From CAURNT01 sp963526495 (GTDB lineage Bacteria; Fusobacteriota; Fusobacteriia; Fusobacteriales; Leptotrichiaceae), in assembly GCA_963526495.1 (NCBI GenBank), contig CAURNT010000034.1, positions 1 through 12,045 of the forward strand: a DNA stretch of 12,045 nt. The letters are read 5' to 3'. The stretch's first letter is position 1, and every line of letters begins with the position of its first letter. A program made the translations under genes and the position numbers. The notes below the pieces were generated by a model. The model searched no databases. It was not told the origin of the DNA and was given only the letters and a program-made list of their open reading frames with translations. Positions 1 through 8,312 of the stretch are shown here, piece after piece.

Positions 1-45
1 AAATCAAGGTATACTTTAGTATAAATAATGAAAGGTGTGATTAAT

Positions 46-1299
46 ATGGAAGTTTTAGCAATGATACTTGCAGGTGGAAGAGGATCGAGATTAGATATTC
101 TTTCTGAAGAAAGAGTTAAACCTAGTGTTCCATTTGCAGGAAAATTTAGAATTATAGATTTTACTTTAAGCAACTGTTCTAATTCAGGTATATATGATGT
201 AGCTCTTCTTACTCAATATTTACCTTTATCATTAAATGAACATATAGGTTCAGGGAAACCATGGGATTTTGATAGACGTGATTCAAGTATTACACTTTTA
301 CAACCTCATGAAACATTAAATGGGCAATCATGGTATCAGGGAACAGCTGATGCTATAAGACAAAATTTAAAGTTTATAAAAAGTAAAAATCCTAAATATG
401 TGTTAATACTTTCAGGAGATCATATATATAAGATGAATTATTCTTGGATGTTAGATGAACATAAAAAGAATAATGCAGAGCTTACAATAGCAGCTATAAA
501 TGTACCAATGGAAGAAGCTTCAAGATTTGGTATATTTGAGGTTGGTGAAAATAAAAAGATTTTAAGTTTTGAGGAAAAACCAGAAAATCCAAAAAGTAAT
601 TTTGCCTCTATGGGTATATATATATTTAATACAGAAACATTAATTAAGTATATAGAAGAATCAGAAATATTAGATTTAGATTTTGGAAAGCATATAATAC
701 CTAAAATGATAAAAGAGGAAAGAAAAGTATTTATTCATTGCTATAATAGTTATTGGATGGATGTAGGAACTTATGATTCATATTTAGAAGCTAATCTTCA
801 TCTAATAAAAAAATCAGAAGAAGTTGGTATAGATCTTTATGATAAAAATTGGAAAATATATACTCGTAGTGAAGATATGGCTCCAGTTAGAATAGGAATA
901 ACTGGAAGTGTTTTTAATTCCTTGATATGTAATGGATGTAAGATAGAAGGTCGTGTAGAAAATTCAGTTCTTGGACCTGGAGTAACTGTAAGAAAAGGTG
1001 CATCTATTAGAAATAGTATAGTATTTTCTGGTACATATATAGATGAAAATACTCATCTTGAAACAGTTATTATAGATAAAAATGTATATATTGGAAAAAA
1101 TTCAGTAATAGGTTATGGGAATAATTATACTCCTAATATTGAAAAACCAGATCTTTTGAGTAAAGGGATAAGTGTTATAGGAAAAGGTGCACATATTGCT
1201 GATGGTACACTTATAGGAAGAAATGTTAGAATATTTGCATATGCTAATATATCTGATGAGGGACAACATATAGCGAGTGGTCAAACAATAAAAAAATAA
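46..1299 (+). CDS. glgC: Glucose-1-phosphate adenylyltransferase (ADP-glucose pyrophosphorylase)
   Basis: The enzyme makes ADP-glucose and pyrophosphate from ATP and glucose-1-phosphate, the committed and usually allosterically controlled step of glycogen synthesis in the cytoplasm. The 417-residue product has the nucleotidyltransferase loop LAGGRGSRL (residues 8-16), the WYQGTADAI segment, the metal-binding GDHIYKMNY (D125), the sugar-phosphate-site FEEKP (K178) and YWMDVGTYDSY. A left-handed beta-helix domain of hexapeptide-like repeats fills roughly the last 130 residues. The intact catalytic residues favour GlgC over the regulatory paralogue GlgD. An in-frame ATG at 28 exists, but AGGTG at 33-37 lies 8 nt before the ATG at 46, and starting there puts the catalytic loop at the usual distance from the N-terminus. 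glgA follows after 15 nt, so the two are probably co-transcribed; the promoter lies outside the window. Confidence 0.95.
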   Translation: MEVLAMILAGGRGSRLDILSEERVKPSVPFAGKFRIIDFTLSNCSNSGIYDVALLTQYLPLSLNEHIGSGKPWDFDRRDSSITLLQPHETLNGQSWYQGTADAIRQNLKFIKSKNPKYVLILSGDHIYKMNYSWMLDEHKKNNAELTIAAINVPMEEASRFGIFEVGENKKILSFEEKPENPKSNFASMGIYIFNTETLIKYIEESEILDLDFGKHIIPKMIKEERKVFIHCYNSYWMDVGTYDSYLEANLHLIKKSEEVGIDLYDKNWKIYTRSEDMAPVRIGITGSVFNSLICNGCKIEGRVENSVLGPGVTVRKGASIRNSIVFSGTYIDENTHLETVIIDKNVYIGKNSVIGYGNNYTPNIEKPDLLSKGISVIGKGAHIADGTLIGRNVRIFAYANISDEGQHIASGQTIKK

Positions 1300-1314
1300 A
1301 AAAGAGGGAAAATA

Positions 1315-2706
1315 ATGAAAATAGTATATTTAGCATCTGAAGTGTATCCTTTTTTTAAAACAGGAGGACTTGCAGATGTAATGTATTCTTTACCTAAAGA
1401 AATTTCTAAAAATGGTCATGATGTTACGGTTATAATGCCTAAATATGATAAAATTCCATTAAAATATTTAGAAAAAATAGTATATATAGATAGTATAGAA
1501 ATAAATGGTGAAATAATCAATTTAGTTAAGTATCCAGATGAAAATATAAACTATTTATTTATAGAAAATAGAACATATTTTGAAAGAGGTAGAGTATACG
1601 GAGATTTAGATGAAGATTATCAATACGCCTTATTTTCTGAAGCAGTTTTAATGTTTTTGAAAAGACAAAATATACAAGCAGATATATTGCATTGTAATGA
1701 TTGGCAAACTGGACCAGTAGCATATTTTTTAAAGGAAAGATATAAGAAAAATGATCCATTTTATTGGGATATGCGTGTAGTATATACTATACACAATTTG
1801 ATGTATCAAGGAAGATTTAATAATTATTCATTTGACAGATTAGGATATTATAGAGAAAGTGAAAGACTAAATTTTATGGAAATTGGTATTTCTTATGCAG
1901 ATATAGTTAATACAGTAAGTCCTAGTTATGCTAAAGAAATAGCTTTTCCATATTTTGCAGAAGGGTTAGAGTGGATCACTTCATATAAGCATATATATGG
2001 TATATTAAATGGAATAGATGTAAGTTTATATAAGCCAATGAATACTAAAGGTGTTATTCCTTTTGATATAGAAAATTTAGATGGGAAAAAAGAAAATAAA
2101 AGAAAATTACAAGAAAAATTTGATTTTGAAAAAAAAGATGATATTTTAATAGGTCTTGTTTCAAGATTAGTTGAAGGTAAGGGATTAGATATAGTAAGTG
2201 CTAGAATAGAAGAAATATTGAAGCATGATTCTGTTCAAGTTATATTTTTAGGTTCTGGGTCAAAAGAATATGAAGATTATTATAGATATCTTGAATATCA
2301 GTATCCAAATAAATTTAAAGCATATATAGGTTATTCTGAAGAAGTTGCTAATTTAATATATGCTGGTTCAGATTTATTTTTAATGCCTTCAAGATATGAG
2401 CCTTGTGGCTTATCTCAAATGATAGCAATGCGTTATGGAACAATTCCTTTAGTAAGAGAAACTGGAGGTTTGAGAGATAGTGTAAAAGCATATAATTTTG
2501 AAAATGATGAAGGTAATGGATTCAGCTTTTTAAATTTTAATGCAGATGATATGTTATACACAATAAGATATGCAGAATATGTATATTATGATAGAAAAGA
2601 TATATGGAATAAATTGGTTAAAAGAAATATGAATATAGATAATTCATGGACTAAATCAGCTAAAGAATATGAAAAATTATACTTTGAAGCAAAAAAAACA
2701 CCTTAA
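1315..2706 (+). CDS. glgA: Glycogen synthase (ADP-glucose type, GT5 family)
   Basis: This glycosyltransferase adds glucose from ADP-glucose to the non-reducing ends of alpha-1,4-glucan, using the product of the gene just upstream. The 463-residue length is close to the family norm of about 475. The N-terminal domain carries the ADP-glucose-binding KTGGLADV motif (K15-V22). The C-terminal GT-B domain carries SRLVEGKG and the conserved SRYEPCGLSQ, with E362 the probable catalytic-site glutamate, followed by the glycine-rich RETGGLRDSV. The start is supported by AGAGGG about 7 nt upstream. The gene is followed by a strong intrinsic terminator, so glgC-glgA form the end of a transcription unit. 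A branching enzyme or phosphorylase may lie upstream, outside the window. Confidence 0.95.
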   Translation: MKIVYLASEVYPFFKTGGLADVMYSLPKEISKNGHDVTVIMPKYDKIPLKYLEKIVYIDSIEINGEIINLVKYPDENINYLFIENRTYFERGRVYGDLDEDYQYALFSEAVLMFLKRQNIQADILHCNDWQTGPVAYFLKERYKKNDPFYWDMRVVYTIHNLMYQGRFNNYSFDRLGYYRESERLNFMEIGISYADIVNTVSPSYAKEIAFPYFAEGLEWITSYKHIYGILNGIDVSLYKPMNTKGVIPFDIENLDGKKENKRKLQEKFDFEKKDDILIGLVSRLVEGKGLDIVSARIEEILKHDSVQVIFLGSGSKEYEDYYRYLEYQYPNKFKAYIGYSEEVANLIYAGSDLFLMPSRYEPCGLSQMIAMRYGTIPLVRETGGLRDSVKAYNFENDEGNGFSFLNFNADDMLYTIRYAEYVYYDRKDIWNKLVKRNMNIDNSWTKSAKEYEKLYFEAKKTP

Positions 2707-2717
2707 AAATTTAAATG

Positions 2718-2756
2718 ATATACACTTTTCATAAAAGGTGTATATTTTTATTTTTT
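2718..2756 (+). terminator. Rho-independent terminator after glgA
   Basis: Bases 2718-2729 (ATATACACTTTT) pair with 2734-2745 to give a 12-bp stem with one G-T wobble (2726-2737) and a CATA loop. The descending arm runs into a T-rich tract (TTTTTATTTTTT, 2745-2756). It begins 12 nt after the glgA stop codon and separates the glycogen genes from the acpP promoter. Confidence 0.85.
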
Positions 2757-2773
2757 AATAAAAATTTAATGAA

Positions 2774-2803
2774 TTGATTTTGAGGTTTTATTTATGGTAT
2801 AAT
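2774..2803 (+). promoter_or_regulatory. Sigma-A/sigma-70-type promoter for acpP and following genes
   Basis: A consensus -10 box TATAAT lies at 2798-2803, preceded directly by TGG, giving an extended -10 (TGnTATAAT). A -35-like TTGATT is at 2774-2779 with an 18-nt spacer. It sits between the glgA terminator and the acpP ribosome binding site, where a new promoter is expected. The call rests on motif and position only. Confidence 0.75.
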
Positions 2804-2827
2804 ATCATAAAAAAGAAAGGAAAATTT

Positions 2828-3055
2828 ATGTTAGAAGAAATAAAAGAATTAATAATAGAACAATTAGATGTTGAGAGAGAAGAAATTACTTTAGAATCAA
2901 AGTTTGTTGAAGATTTAGGAGCAGATTCATTAGATTTAATGGAGCTTGCATCAAGTTTTGAAGAAAAGTATGAAGTTACTATAGATAAAGAAGAATTAAA
3001 AAAAATAGTTAAAGTAGGAGATATAGTAGAATTAATTAAGATTAAGAAAGGATAA
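2828..3055 (+). CDS. acpP: Acyl carrier protein
   Basis: This is the small acidic carrier that holds growing fatty acyl chains on a 4'-phosphopantetheine arm during type II fatty acid synthesis. The 75-residue product has the family signature DLGADSLDLMEL with S34 as the attachment serine, followed by the acidic helix II/III region. The reading frame can be extended upstream to a TTG at 2774, but that would run through the promoter; ATG 2828 has AAAGG at 2816-2820, 7 nt upstream, and gives a normal ACP N-terminus. rnc starts 2 nt after the stop. In many bacteria fabF lies between acpP and rnc; here it is absent. coaD, two genes downstream, supplies a step of the CoA pathway from which the phosphopantetheine arm derives. 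Confidence 0.95.
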   Translation: MLEEIKELIIEQLDVEREEITLESKFVEDLGADSLDLMELASSFEEKYEVTIDKEELKKIVKVGDIVELIKIKKG

Positions 3056-3057
3056 AA

Positions 3058-3759
3058 ATGAATAATAATGATAAATTTTTGGAATTACAGGAAAAAATAG
3101 GCTATAAATTCAAAAATATTAAATTACTATATGAAGCTTTTACTCATAGATCATATATAAATGAACATTCTTATCCAAATGCTAAAGATAATGAAAGACT
3201 TGAGTTTTTAGGTGATTCTGTTATGAATTTAATGACTACGGAATATATATATAAAAGGCATTATAAACGGAATGAAGGAGAATTATCTAAAATAAAAAGT
3301 CAAATAATAAGTGAAGCTGTATTTGCAACTATAGCTCGTGATTTAGAATTAGGTAAATATATTTTTTTGAGTAATGGAGAAATAAATAGTGGTGGTAGAG
3401 AAAGAAATTCTATTTTAGGTGATGTTTTTGAAGCTTTAGTAGGTGCCGTGTTTGAAGACACAGATTTTGAAACTACAAAGTCTATATTTTTGAAATTATT
3501 GATAGAAAAAGCTGAAAATTTAGATCAAATAGAAGGTGTTTTAGATTATAAAACAGAATTACAAGAATTAACTCAAATGAAGTATAAAACAATACCTGTA
3601 TATGAGTTAGTTTCTGAAAGTGGACCAGATCACGATAAACGTTTTGAAATATCTGTAAAGATTGGTGATAAAATATATGGTTTATCTACAGCTAAAAGTA
3701 AAAAATCTGCAGAGAAGTTAGCAGCTAAAATTGCTATTGAAAATATAAAAGGAGAATAA
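3058..3759 (+). CDS. rnc: Ribonuclease III
   Basis: This double-strand-specific endoribonuclease cuts precursor rRNA and structured mRNAs. The 233-residue product has the signature ERLEFLGD at residues 46-53 (E46, E49 and D53 metal-site region) and the second acidic pair in GDVFEAL (D122, E125). A C-terminal double-stranded-RNA-binding domain starts near DYKTELQEL and ends with the KKSAEKLAAKIAI helix. All expected catalytic residues are present. The ATG is 2 nt after the acpP stop, with its AAAGG site (3047-3051) inside acpP, so translation is probably coupled. The gene shares the apparent transcript with RNase M5 (8313-9434), which completes 5S rRNA maturation on RNase III products in Bacillus. 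Confidence 0.95.
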   Translation: MNNNDKFLELQEKIGYKFKNIKLLYEAFTHRSYINEHSYPNAKDNERLEFLGDSVMNLMTTEYIYKRHYKRNEGELSKIKSQIISEAVFATIARDLELGKYIFLSNGEINSGGRERNSILGDVFEALVGAVFEDTDFETTKSIFLKLLIEKAENLDQIEGVLDYKTELQELTQMKYKTIPVYELVSESGPDHDKRFEISVKIGDKIYGLSTAKSKKSAEKLAAKIAIENIKGE

Positions 3760-4275
3760 ATGGATAAAAAGGTAATATATCCTGGAAGTTTTGATCCAAT
3801 AACTAAGGGCCATTTAGATATAATAAAAAGAATATCTAGTTTATTTAATAAGGTTATAATAGGGGTTTTTATAAATTCATCTAAAAATCAATGGTTTGAT
3901 ATAGATGAAAGAGTAAATTTAATAAAAAAAGTTCTTGAAAGTGAAGGGATAAAAAATGCTGAGGTAGTACAATTTTCAGGACTTTTAGTTGATTATATAG
4001 AAAAAGAAAATATAGATATACTTGTAAGAGGGTTAAGAGCGGTATCTGATTATGAATATGAACTTCAAATTAATTTAGTTAATAAAAGTTTAACTAATAG
4101 TAATTTTGAAACTATATTTTTAACGGCTTCAAGAAAGTATCTTTATTTAAGTTCAAGTATTGTAAAAGAAATTGCCTTAAATAAGGGTAATCTTCAACAG
4201 TTTATACCGGAAGTAATTATAAGTGATATAGAAAAAAGAGCAGATGATATAAATGGCAGAAAAAAAGAAAATTAA
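3760..4275 (+). CDS. coaD: Phosphopantetheine adenylyltransferase
   Basis: CoaD transfers AMP from ATP to 4'-phosphopantetheine to make dephospho-CoA, the penultimate step of CoA synthesis. Visible motifs are YPGSFDPITKGH with the TxGH nucleotide-binding box (T15-H18), VRGLRAVSDYEYELQ for substrate binding, and the SSSIVKEIA segment near the C-terminus. At 171 residues it is slightly longer than the usual 160-165 because of a short charged tail that overlaps the start of radA. The ATG abuts the rnc stop codon with no spacer, and AAAAGGAG (3747-3754) lies 5 nt upstream. Confidence 0.95.
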   Translation: MDKKVIYPGSFDPITKGHLDIIKRISSLFNKVIIGVFINSSKNQWFDIDERVNLIKKVLESEGIKNAEVVQFSGLLVDYIEKENIDILVRGLRAVSDYEYELQINLVNKSLTNSNFETIFLTASRKYLYLSSSIVKEIALNKGNLQQFIPEVIISDIEKRADDINGRKKEN

Positions 4276-5605
4276 ATATGTTTGTAGTGATTGTGGATTT
4301 GTTACATCTAAATGGATGGGTAAATGTCCAAATTGTGATTCTTGGGGAACTATTGATGAAGAATTTGAATTTAAAATATCTACAACAAGTTTAAAAAAAG
4401 AAGCTCAAAAACCTATTAAAATAAATGAAATTAAATTTGAAAAAGATTTTAGGACAAAAACTAAATATGAAGAATTTGACAGAGTTTTAGGTGGAGGACT
4501 TACTCATGGAGAAGTTGTTTTAATAACAGGTAATCCAGGTATAGGAAAGTCAACATTTCTGTTACAATTATCAAATGAATATGCTAAAAAATCTAAAGTT
4601 TTATATATATCTGGAGAAGAATCAAGTAAACAAATTAAAGAGAGAGCTATGAGGATTAATGTTAATTCTAATGAACTTTATCTTTTAAGTGAATCTTCTC
4701 TTGAAATTATAGAAGAAACAATTATTAAAGAGAAACCTAAAATTGTAATTATCGATTCTATACAAACTATATTTTCTGAAGCTACTAATTCAGTTCCAGG
4801 TAGTGTTAGTCAAATTAGGGATTGTAGTATTAAATTGATAGATATAGCTAAAACTAATGATATTTCTTTTTATATAGTAGGTCATGTTACTAAAGATGGG
4901 AAACTTGCAGGTCCTAAGTTATTAGAACATATGGTAGATGCTGTTTTATCATTTGAAGGTGATGAAAATAATTTTTATAGAATAGTAAGAAGTACTAAAA
5001 ATAGATATGGTTCAACTAATGAAATTTCAATTTTTGAAATGCGTGAAGATGGAATAAATGAGATTAAAAATACATCTGAATTCTTTATATCTGAAAGAGA
5101 AGAAAAAAATGTGGGAAGCATAATAACTAGTTCTATTGAAGGAAGTCGTGTTATGTTATTTGAAATACAGACATTATCTAATCATATAAAATTCGGAATA
5201 CCTAAAAGAATAGTTAATGGGTATGATAAAAATAGGATAGAAATATTAATAGCGGTAATGTCTAAATTATTTGATATGGATCTTTTATCAGATGATGTAT
5301 ATATAAATATACCTGGTGGGTTAGAGATAGATGATACAGCTGCAGATTTAGCTATAGTTTTATCTTTGTTGTCTACTGTTAAAGGAATATATATTAGTCA
5401 AAAGATAGCTGCGATTGGTGAAATTGGTTTAAGAGGAGAGTTAAGAAAAGTTTCGTTTATAAAGAAAAGAATTAAAGAGTTAGAAAAATTAGGGTTTTCA
5501 GGTGTATATTTACCTAAGGCTCATAGTTTAGAACTTGAAAATTTTGAAACTAAGTTAAAATTAAACTATATTAATAATATAAATGAATTATCAGAAAGGT
5601 TGTGA
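4253..5605 (+). CDS. radA: DNA repair protein RadA (Sms)
   Basis: RadA is a RecA-like ATPase and branch-migration helicase that processes recombination intermediates. The 450-residue product opens with a C4 zinc finger (C11-x2-C14 and C25-x2-C28). It then has a Walker A motif GNPGIGKST (residues 93-101), a Walker B stretch ending in IIDS, the RadA-specific KNRYG motif (249-253) and a C-terminal Lon-protease-like domain containing GGLEIDDTAADLA and IGEIGLRGELR. The start at 4253 overlaps coaD by 23 nt. The only purine-rich site (around 4235-4240) is far and weak, so translational coupling is likely, but the protein start MAEKKKIKYVC matches the family well. disA follows after 4 nt, a pairing also known in Bacillus. 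Confidence 0.95.
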   Translation: MAEKKKIKYVCSDCGFVTSKWMGKCPNCDSWGTIDEEFEFKISTTSLKKEAQKPIKINEIKFEKDFRTKTKYEEFDRVLGGGLTHGEVVLITGNPGIGKSTFLLQLSNEYAKKSKVLYISGEESSKQIKERAMRINVNSNELYLLSESSLEIIEETIIKEKPKIVIIDSIQTIFSEATNSVPGSVSQIRDCSIKLIDIAKTNDISFYIVGHVTKDGKLAGPKLLEHMVDAVLSFEGDENNFYRIVRSTKNRYGSTNEISIFEMREDGINEIKNTSEFFISEREEKNVGSIITSSIEGSRVMLFEIQTLSNHIKFGIPKRIVNGYDKNRIEILIAVMSKLFDMDLLSDDVYINIPGGLEIDDTAADLAIVLSLLSTVKGIYISQKIAAIGEIGLRGELRKVSFIKKRIKELEKLGFSGVYLPKAHSLELENFETKLKLNYINNINELSERL

Positions 5606-5609
5606 GATA

Positions 5610-6668
5610 ATGCCTAAAAAAGAAAGTGATAAAATTAAGGAAAGTATATTTAAGTTAATTGCACCAGGTCAACCTTTAAGAATGGCAATAGAAAGAATAC
5701 AAGAAGCTTCACTTGGTGGACTTTTAGTATTTAGTTCATTAGAAGATATAGAAAAATTTGTAGATGCTGGATTTGATTTACATACAAATTTTTCTCCTCA
5801 AAAAGTATATGAACTAGCTAAAATGGATGGTGCTGTATTAATATCAGAAGATCTTAAAACTATATACGGTGCAAATATTCAATTACAACCAAATAAAGAA
5901 GTATTTACAGATGAAAGTGGAACGAGACACAGAACGGCACATAGAATGGCACAAATAACTAATAAATTAGTTATTACAATATCTGAAAGAAGAAAAAGGG
6001 TCACAGTTTTTAAAGGTAAGTTTAAATATACGTTAGACCTTATAGGAGATCTTTTGATTAAGTCATCACAAGCTATCATGTCTCTTGAAAAGTATGCTAT
6101 TTCTGTTAATAAATATTTAGATGATTTATTTGAATCAGAAATAGAAAATACTGTAATATTAGAAGAAGTTTTAGATGGGCTTAGATATTTTTATTTAATG
6201 TTTACTATGGATAAAGAAATTAAACAATACATAATGGAATTAGGGAATGAAGGTAGACTTTTAGAACTACAACATTATGAAATAATGGCTAATCAAAAAA
6301 CTGCATTTAATAATTTTGTTAAAGACTATGTGGCAAATGATATAAAAAATGTGGAACATGTTTTTAATGTTTTAATGGAACTTGAAAAAGATGAAATAAG
6401 AGATGATGCTAAAATGGCAAAAATATTAGGATATGATTTAAAACAAAGAATGATAGATGAAAATATATCACCTAAAGGTTATAGAATATTAAGTGAAGTA
6501 AATAAATTAACTAAAAAAGATGTAGAAAATATAGTTGAAAAGTTTAAAACTTTAAACGATATATTTAATGCTAATTACGATGATATATATAGTATAAAGG
6601 GTATGGGTAAATTTAAAACTGATAGAGTTTTAAAATTGAAAGATAAATATAAAAAAATATTTTTATAG
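5610..6668 (+). CDS. disA: DNA integrity scanning protein, diadenylate cyclase
   Basis: DisA makes the second messenger c-di-AMP from two ATP and in Bacillus responds to branched DNA. The 352-residue product carries the DAC-domain catalytic motifs DGA (D73-A75) and RHRTA (R106-A110), a central helical region, and a C-terminal helix-hairpin-helix DNA-binding module around SIKGMGKFKTDRV. Length is close to the usual 355-360. An in-frame ATG at 5583 lies inside radA; the ATG at 5610 is preferred because it gives the family-like N-terminus MPKKESDKI and has GAAAGG at 5594-5599, 10 nt upstream. It lies 4 nt after radA, whose Bacillus product is reported to act with DisA. The AGGAG of the next small gene overlaps this stop codon. 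Confidence 0.95.
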   Translation: MPKKESDKIKESIFKLIAPGQPLRMAIERIQEASLGGLLVFSSLEDIEKFVDAGFDLHTNFSPQKVYELAKMDGAVLISEDLKTIYGANIQLQPNKEVFTDESGTRHRTAHRMAQITNKLVITISERRKRVTVFKGKFKYTLDLIGDLLIKSSQAIMSLEKYAISVNKYLDDLFESEIENTVILEEVLDGLRYFYLMFTMDKEIKQYIMELGNEGRLLELQHYEIMANQKTAFNNFVKDYVANDIKNVEHVFNVLMELEKDEIRDDAKMAKILGYDLKQRMIDENISPKGYRILSEVNKLTKKDVENIVEKFKTLNDIFNANYDDIYSIKGMGKFKTDRVLKLKDKYKKIFL

Positions 6669-6676
6669 GAGTATTA

Positions 6677-6826
6677 ATGGAGTTTTATAAAAAATTAATA
6701 ATTAAAATTCTTGAGAGAAGTATTGTAGGTAATGATGATCCTATTTTGAAAAAATTAAAAAATAATATAGATTTAAATCAAGAAGAAAGAAGATATTTAG
6801 AAGAATTATTAGATAGTATAATATAG
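6677..6826 (+). CDS. Small unrecognised 49-residue protein
   Basis: An ATG at 6677 opens a 49-codon frame ending in TAG at 6824-6826. A strong site AGGAG (6667-6671), overlapping the disA stop codon, lies 5 nt upstream, as good as that of any gene here. The frame fills the gap between disA and pepD almost exactly (8 nt before; its stop overlaps the pepD ribosome binding site), which argues that it is real. The product begins MEFYKKLIIKILERS, has a short central NDDP turn, and ends in a highly charged, probably helical NQEERRYLEELLDSII. It has no signal peptide, membrane segment or cysteine. I do not recognise a family. Two helices joined by a short turn is a reasonable guess at structure; function is unknown. 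Confidence 0.72.
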   Translation: MEFYKKLIIKILERSIVGNDDPILKKLKNNIDLNQEERRYLEELLDSII

Positions 6827-6838
6827 GGAGTGAAATGT

Positions 6839-8311
6839 ATGAATTTAGTTACAAAAGGAATATACCCAGAAAAGGTTTTAGGTTTTTTTGAAGAAATATC
6901 AAAAATTCCCAGAGGTTCTGGTAAGGAAAAACAAATAAGTGATTGGTTAGTTAAATTTGCGAAAGATAGAAATTTAGAAGTCTATCAAGATTCTGTTAAT
7001 AATGTAATAATAAAAAAAGAAGCTACAAAAGGTTATGAAAAATATGCTCCTTTAATACTTCAGGGACATATGGATATGGTTTGGGAAAAAAATAAGGATG
7101 TAGATTTTGATTTTGAAAAAGAAGGTATTAAATTAAAAATTGAAGATGGTTATTTAAAAGCAAAAGGGACTACACTAGGAGCAGATAATGGTATAGCCAT
7201 TGCTTATGGACTGGCTATACTTGATTCAGATGATATAAAACATCCAAAACTTGAAATCCTTATAACAACTGATGAAGAAGTTTCTATGACAGGTGCCCAA
7301 AATTTAGATATGAGTTTACTTGAAGGTAAAAAAATGATAAATTTAGATACTGAAGAAGTTGGGAAAATATATGTTAGTAGTGCAGGTGGAGCAACAATTA
7401 AGTTAAGAAGTAAAGTTGAAACTTTAAATTTAGATAAAGAAGATAAAGTTTATTTAATTGAAATTTTAGGTCTTCAAGGAGGTCATTCTGGAGCAGAAAT
7501 TCATTTAAATTTAGGAAACTCTATTAAAATATTATCAGAAGCATTAAAACATTTAAATATAAAATATGATTTTGAATTAATAGAAATTGATGGTGGAAAT
7601 AAAGATAATGCTATTCCTAGAGAAGCTCATGCTACTATAGCTACAAAAGTTGATTTAAAAGATATAAATGAAGTGTTAGAATTATATATATCTTTAAAAA
7701 AAGATGAATTTAAAAATGAACCAGCTCTTAAATATTCGTTAATCGAAGTTGAAAGAAAAGATTTAAGAAAAATTTCTACAAGAGATACTAAAAAGTTAAT
7801 AGCTTTATATAATGAGTTTCCTCATGGAGTAAGAACTATGAGTAAAGAAATTAAAGGATTAGTTCAAACTTCTCTTAATTTTGGTGTTCTTAAAACAGAA
7901 ATTGAAGGAAATGAAAAAGTATTTAGAATAAATTCTTTATTAAGAAGTTCAAAAATTAAAGAATTAGATGAACTTCAAGATTATTTAATTAAATTAGGTG
8001 AAAAATATGAAACTTACGGAGAAAAAGTTCCTTCATTTTATCCTTGGGAATATAGAGAAGATTCTAGTTTAAGAAAATTAAGTGAAAAAGTGTATAAAGA
8101 TAAATATGGTAAAGAAATAGAAATTAAAGCTATACATGCAGGTCTTGAATGTGGCTTATTTGTTAGTAAAATGCACGATTTAGATGTTATTTCATTTGGA
8201 CCAGATATATTTGGTGCTCATACACCTGATGAAAGAATGGGACTAGATAGCGTAAAAGAAACTTGGGATTATTTAATTGAAATTTTAAAATCATATGATT
8301 TAGAGAAATAA
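6839..8311 (+). CDS. pepD: Cytosolic aminoacyl-histidine dipeptidase (M20 family)
   Basis: A zinc-dependent dipeptidase that hydrolyses Xaa-His and other dipeptides in the cytoplasm. The 490-residue product has the M20 metal-binding set in order: QGHMDMV (H77, D79), TLGADNG (D116), TTDEEV (E146/E147), NLDTEE (D170) and the C-terminal GAHTPDER (H461). GLQGGHSGAEIH of the lid/dimerisation domain is also present. Length is typical of the PepD subgroup. A GTG at 6830 could extend it by three codons, but GGGAG at 6826-6830 is the likely ribosome binding site and lies 8 nt before ATG 6839, so the ATG is chosen. No terminator or clear promoter separates it from the genes on either side. Confidence 0.93.
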   Translation: MNLVTKGIYPEKVLGFFEEISKIPRGSGKEKQISDWLVKFAKDRNLEVYQDSVNNVIIKKEATKGYEKYAPLILQGHMDMVWEKNKDVDFDFEKEGIKLKIEDGYLKAKGTTLGADNGIAIAYGLAILDSDDIKHPKLEILITTDEEVSMTGAQNLDMSLLEGKKMINLDTEEVGKIYVSSAGGATIKLRSKVETLNLDKEDKVYLIEILGLQGGHSGAEIHLNLGNSIKILSEALKHLNIKYDFELIEIDGGNKDNAIPREAHATIATKVDLKDINEVLELYISLKKDEFKNEPALKYSLIEVERKDLRKISTRDTKKLIALYNEFPHGVRTMSKEIKGLVQTSLNFGVLKTEIEGNEKVFRINSLLRSSKIKELDELQDYLIKLGEKYETYGEKVPSFYPWEYREDSSLRKLSEKVYKDKYGKEIEIKAIHAGLECGLFVSKMHDLDVISFGPDIFGAHTPDERMGLDSVKETWDYLIEILKSYDLEK

Positions 8312-8312
8312 T

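Noticed and set aside
10..25. TATACT/TATAAA-like -10 boxes before glgC
   Set aside because: The genome is so AT-rich that such boxes are frequent; no -35 region is visible at the window edge and one box is too close to the start codon.
1..45. Possible tail of an upstream gene (frames ending in TAA at 22-24 or 42-44)
   Set aside because: Only 7-13 codons are visible and they match nothing recognisable, so no partial gene can be supported.
1102..1284. Antisense open frames (also at 1559-1759, 5879-6079 and 10994-11269)
   Set aside because: Each lies opposite a well-supported gene, has low-complexity hydrophobic content typical of reverse-read AT-rich coding DNA, and lacks a family motif.
5603..5605. 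TGA read as tryptophan (alternative genetic code)
   Set aside because: Trp is written TGG throughout, and TGA fits as a stop exactly at the ends of radA and ylxR.
6830..6838. GTG start for pepD at 6830
   Set aside because: It overlaps the GGGAG ribosome binding site; ATG 6839 has proper 8-nt spacing.
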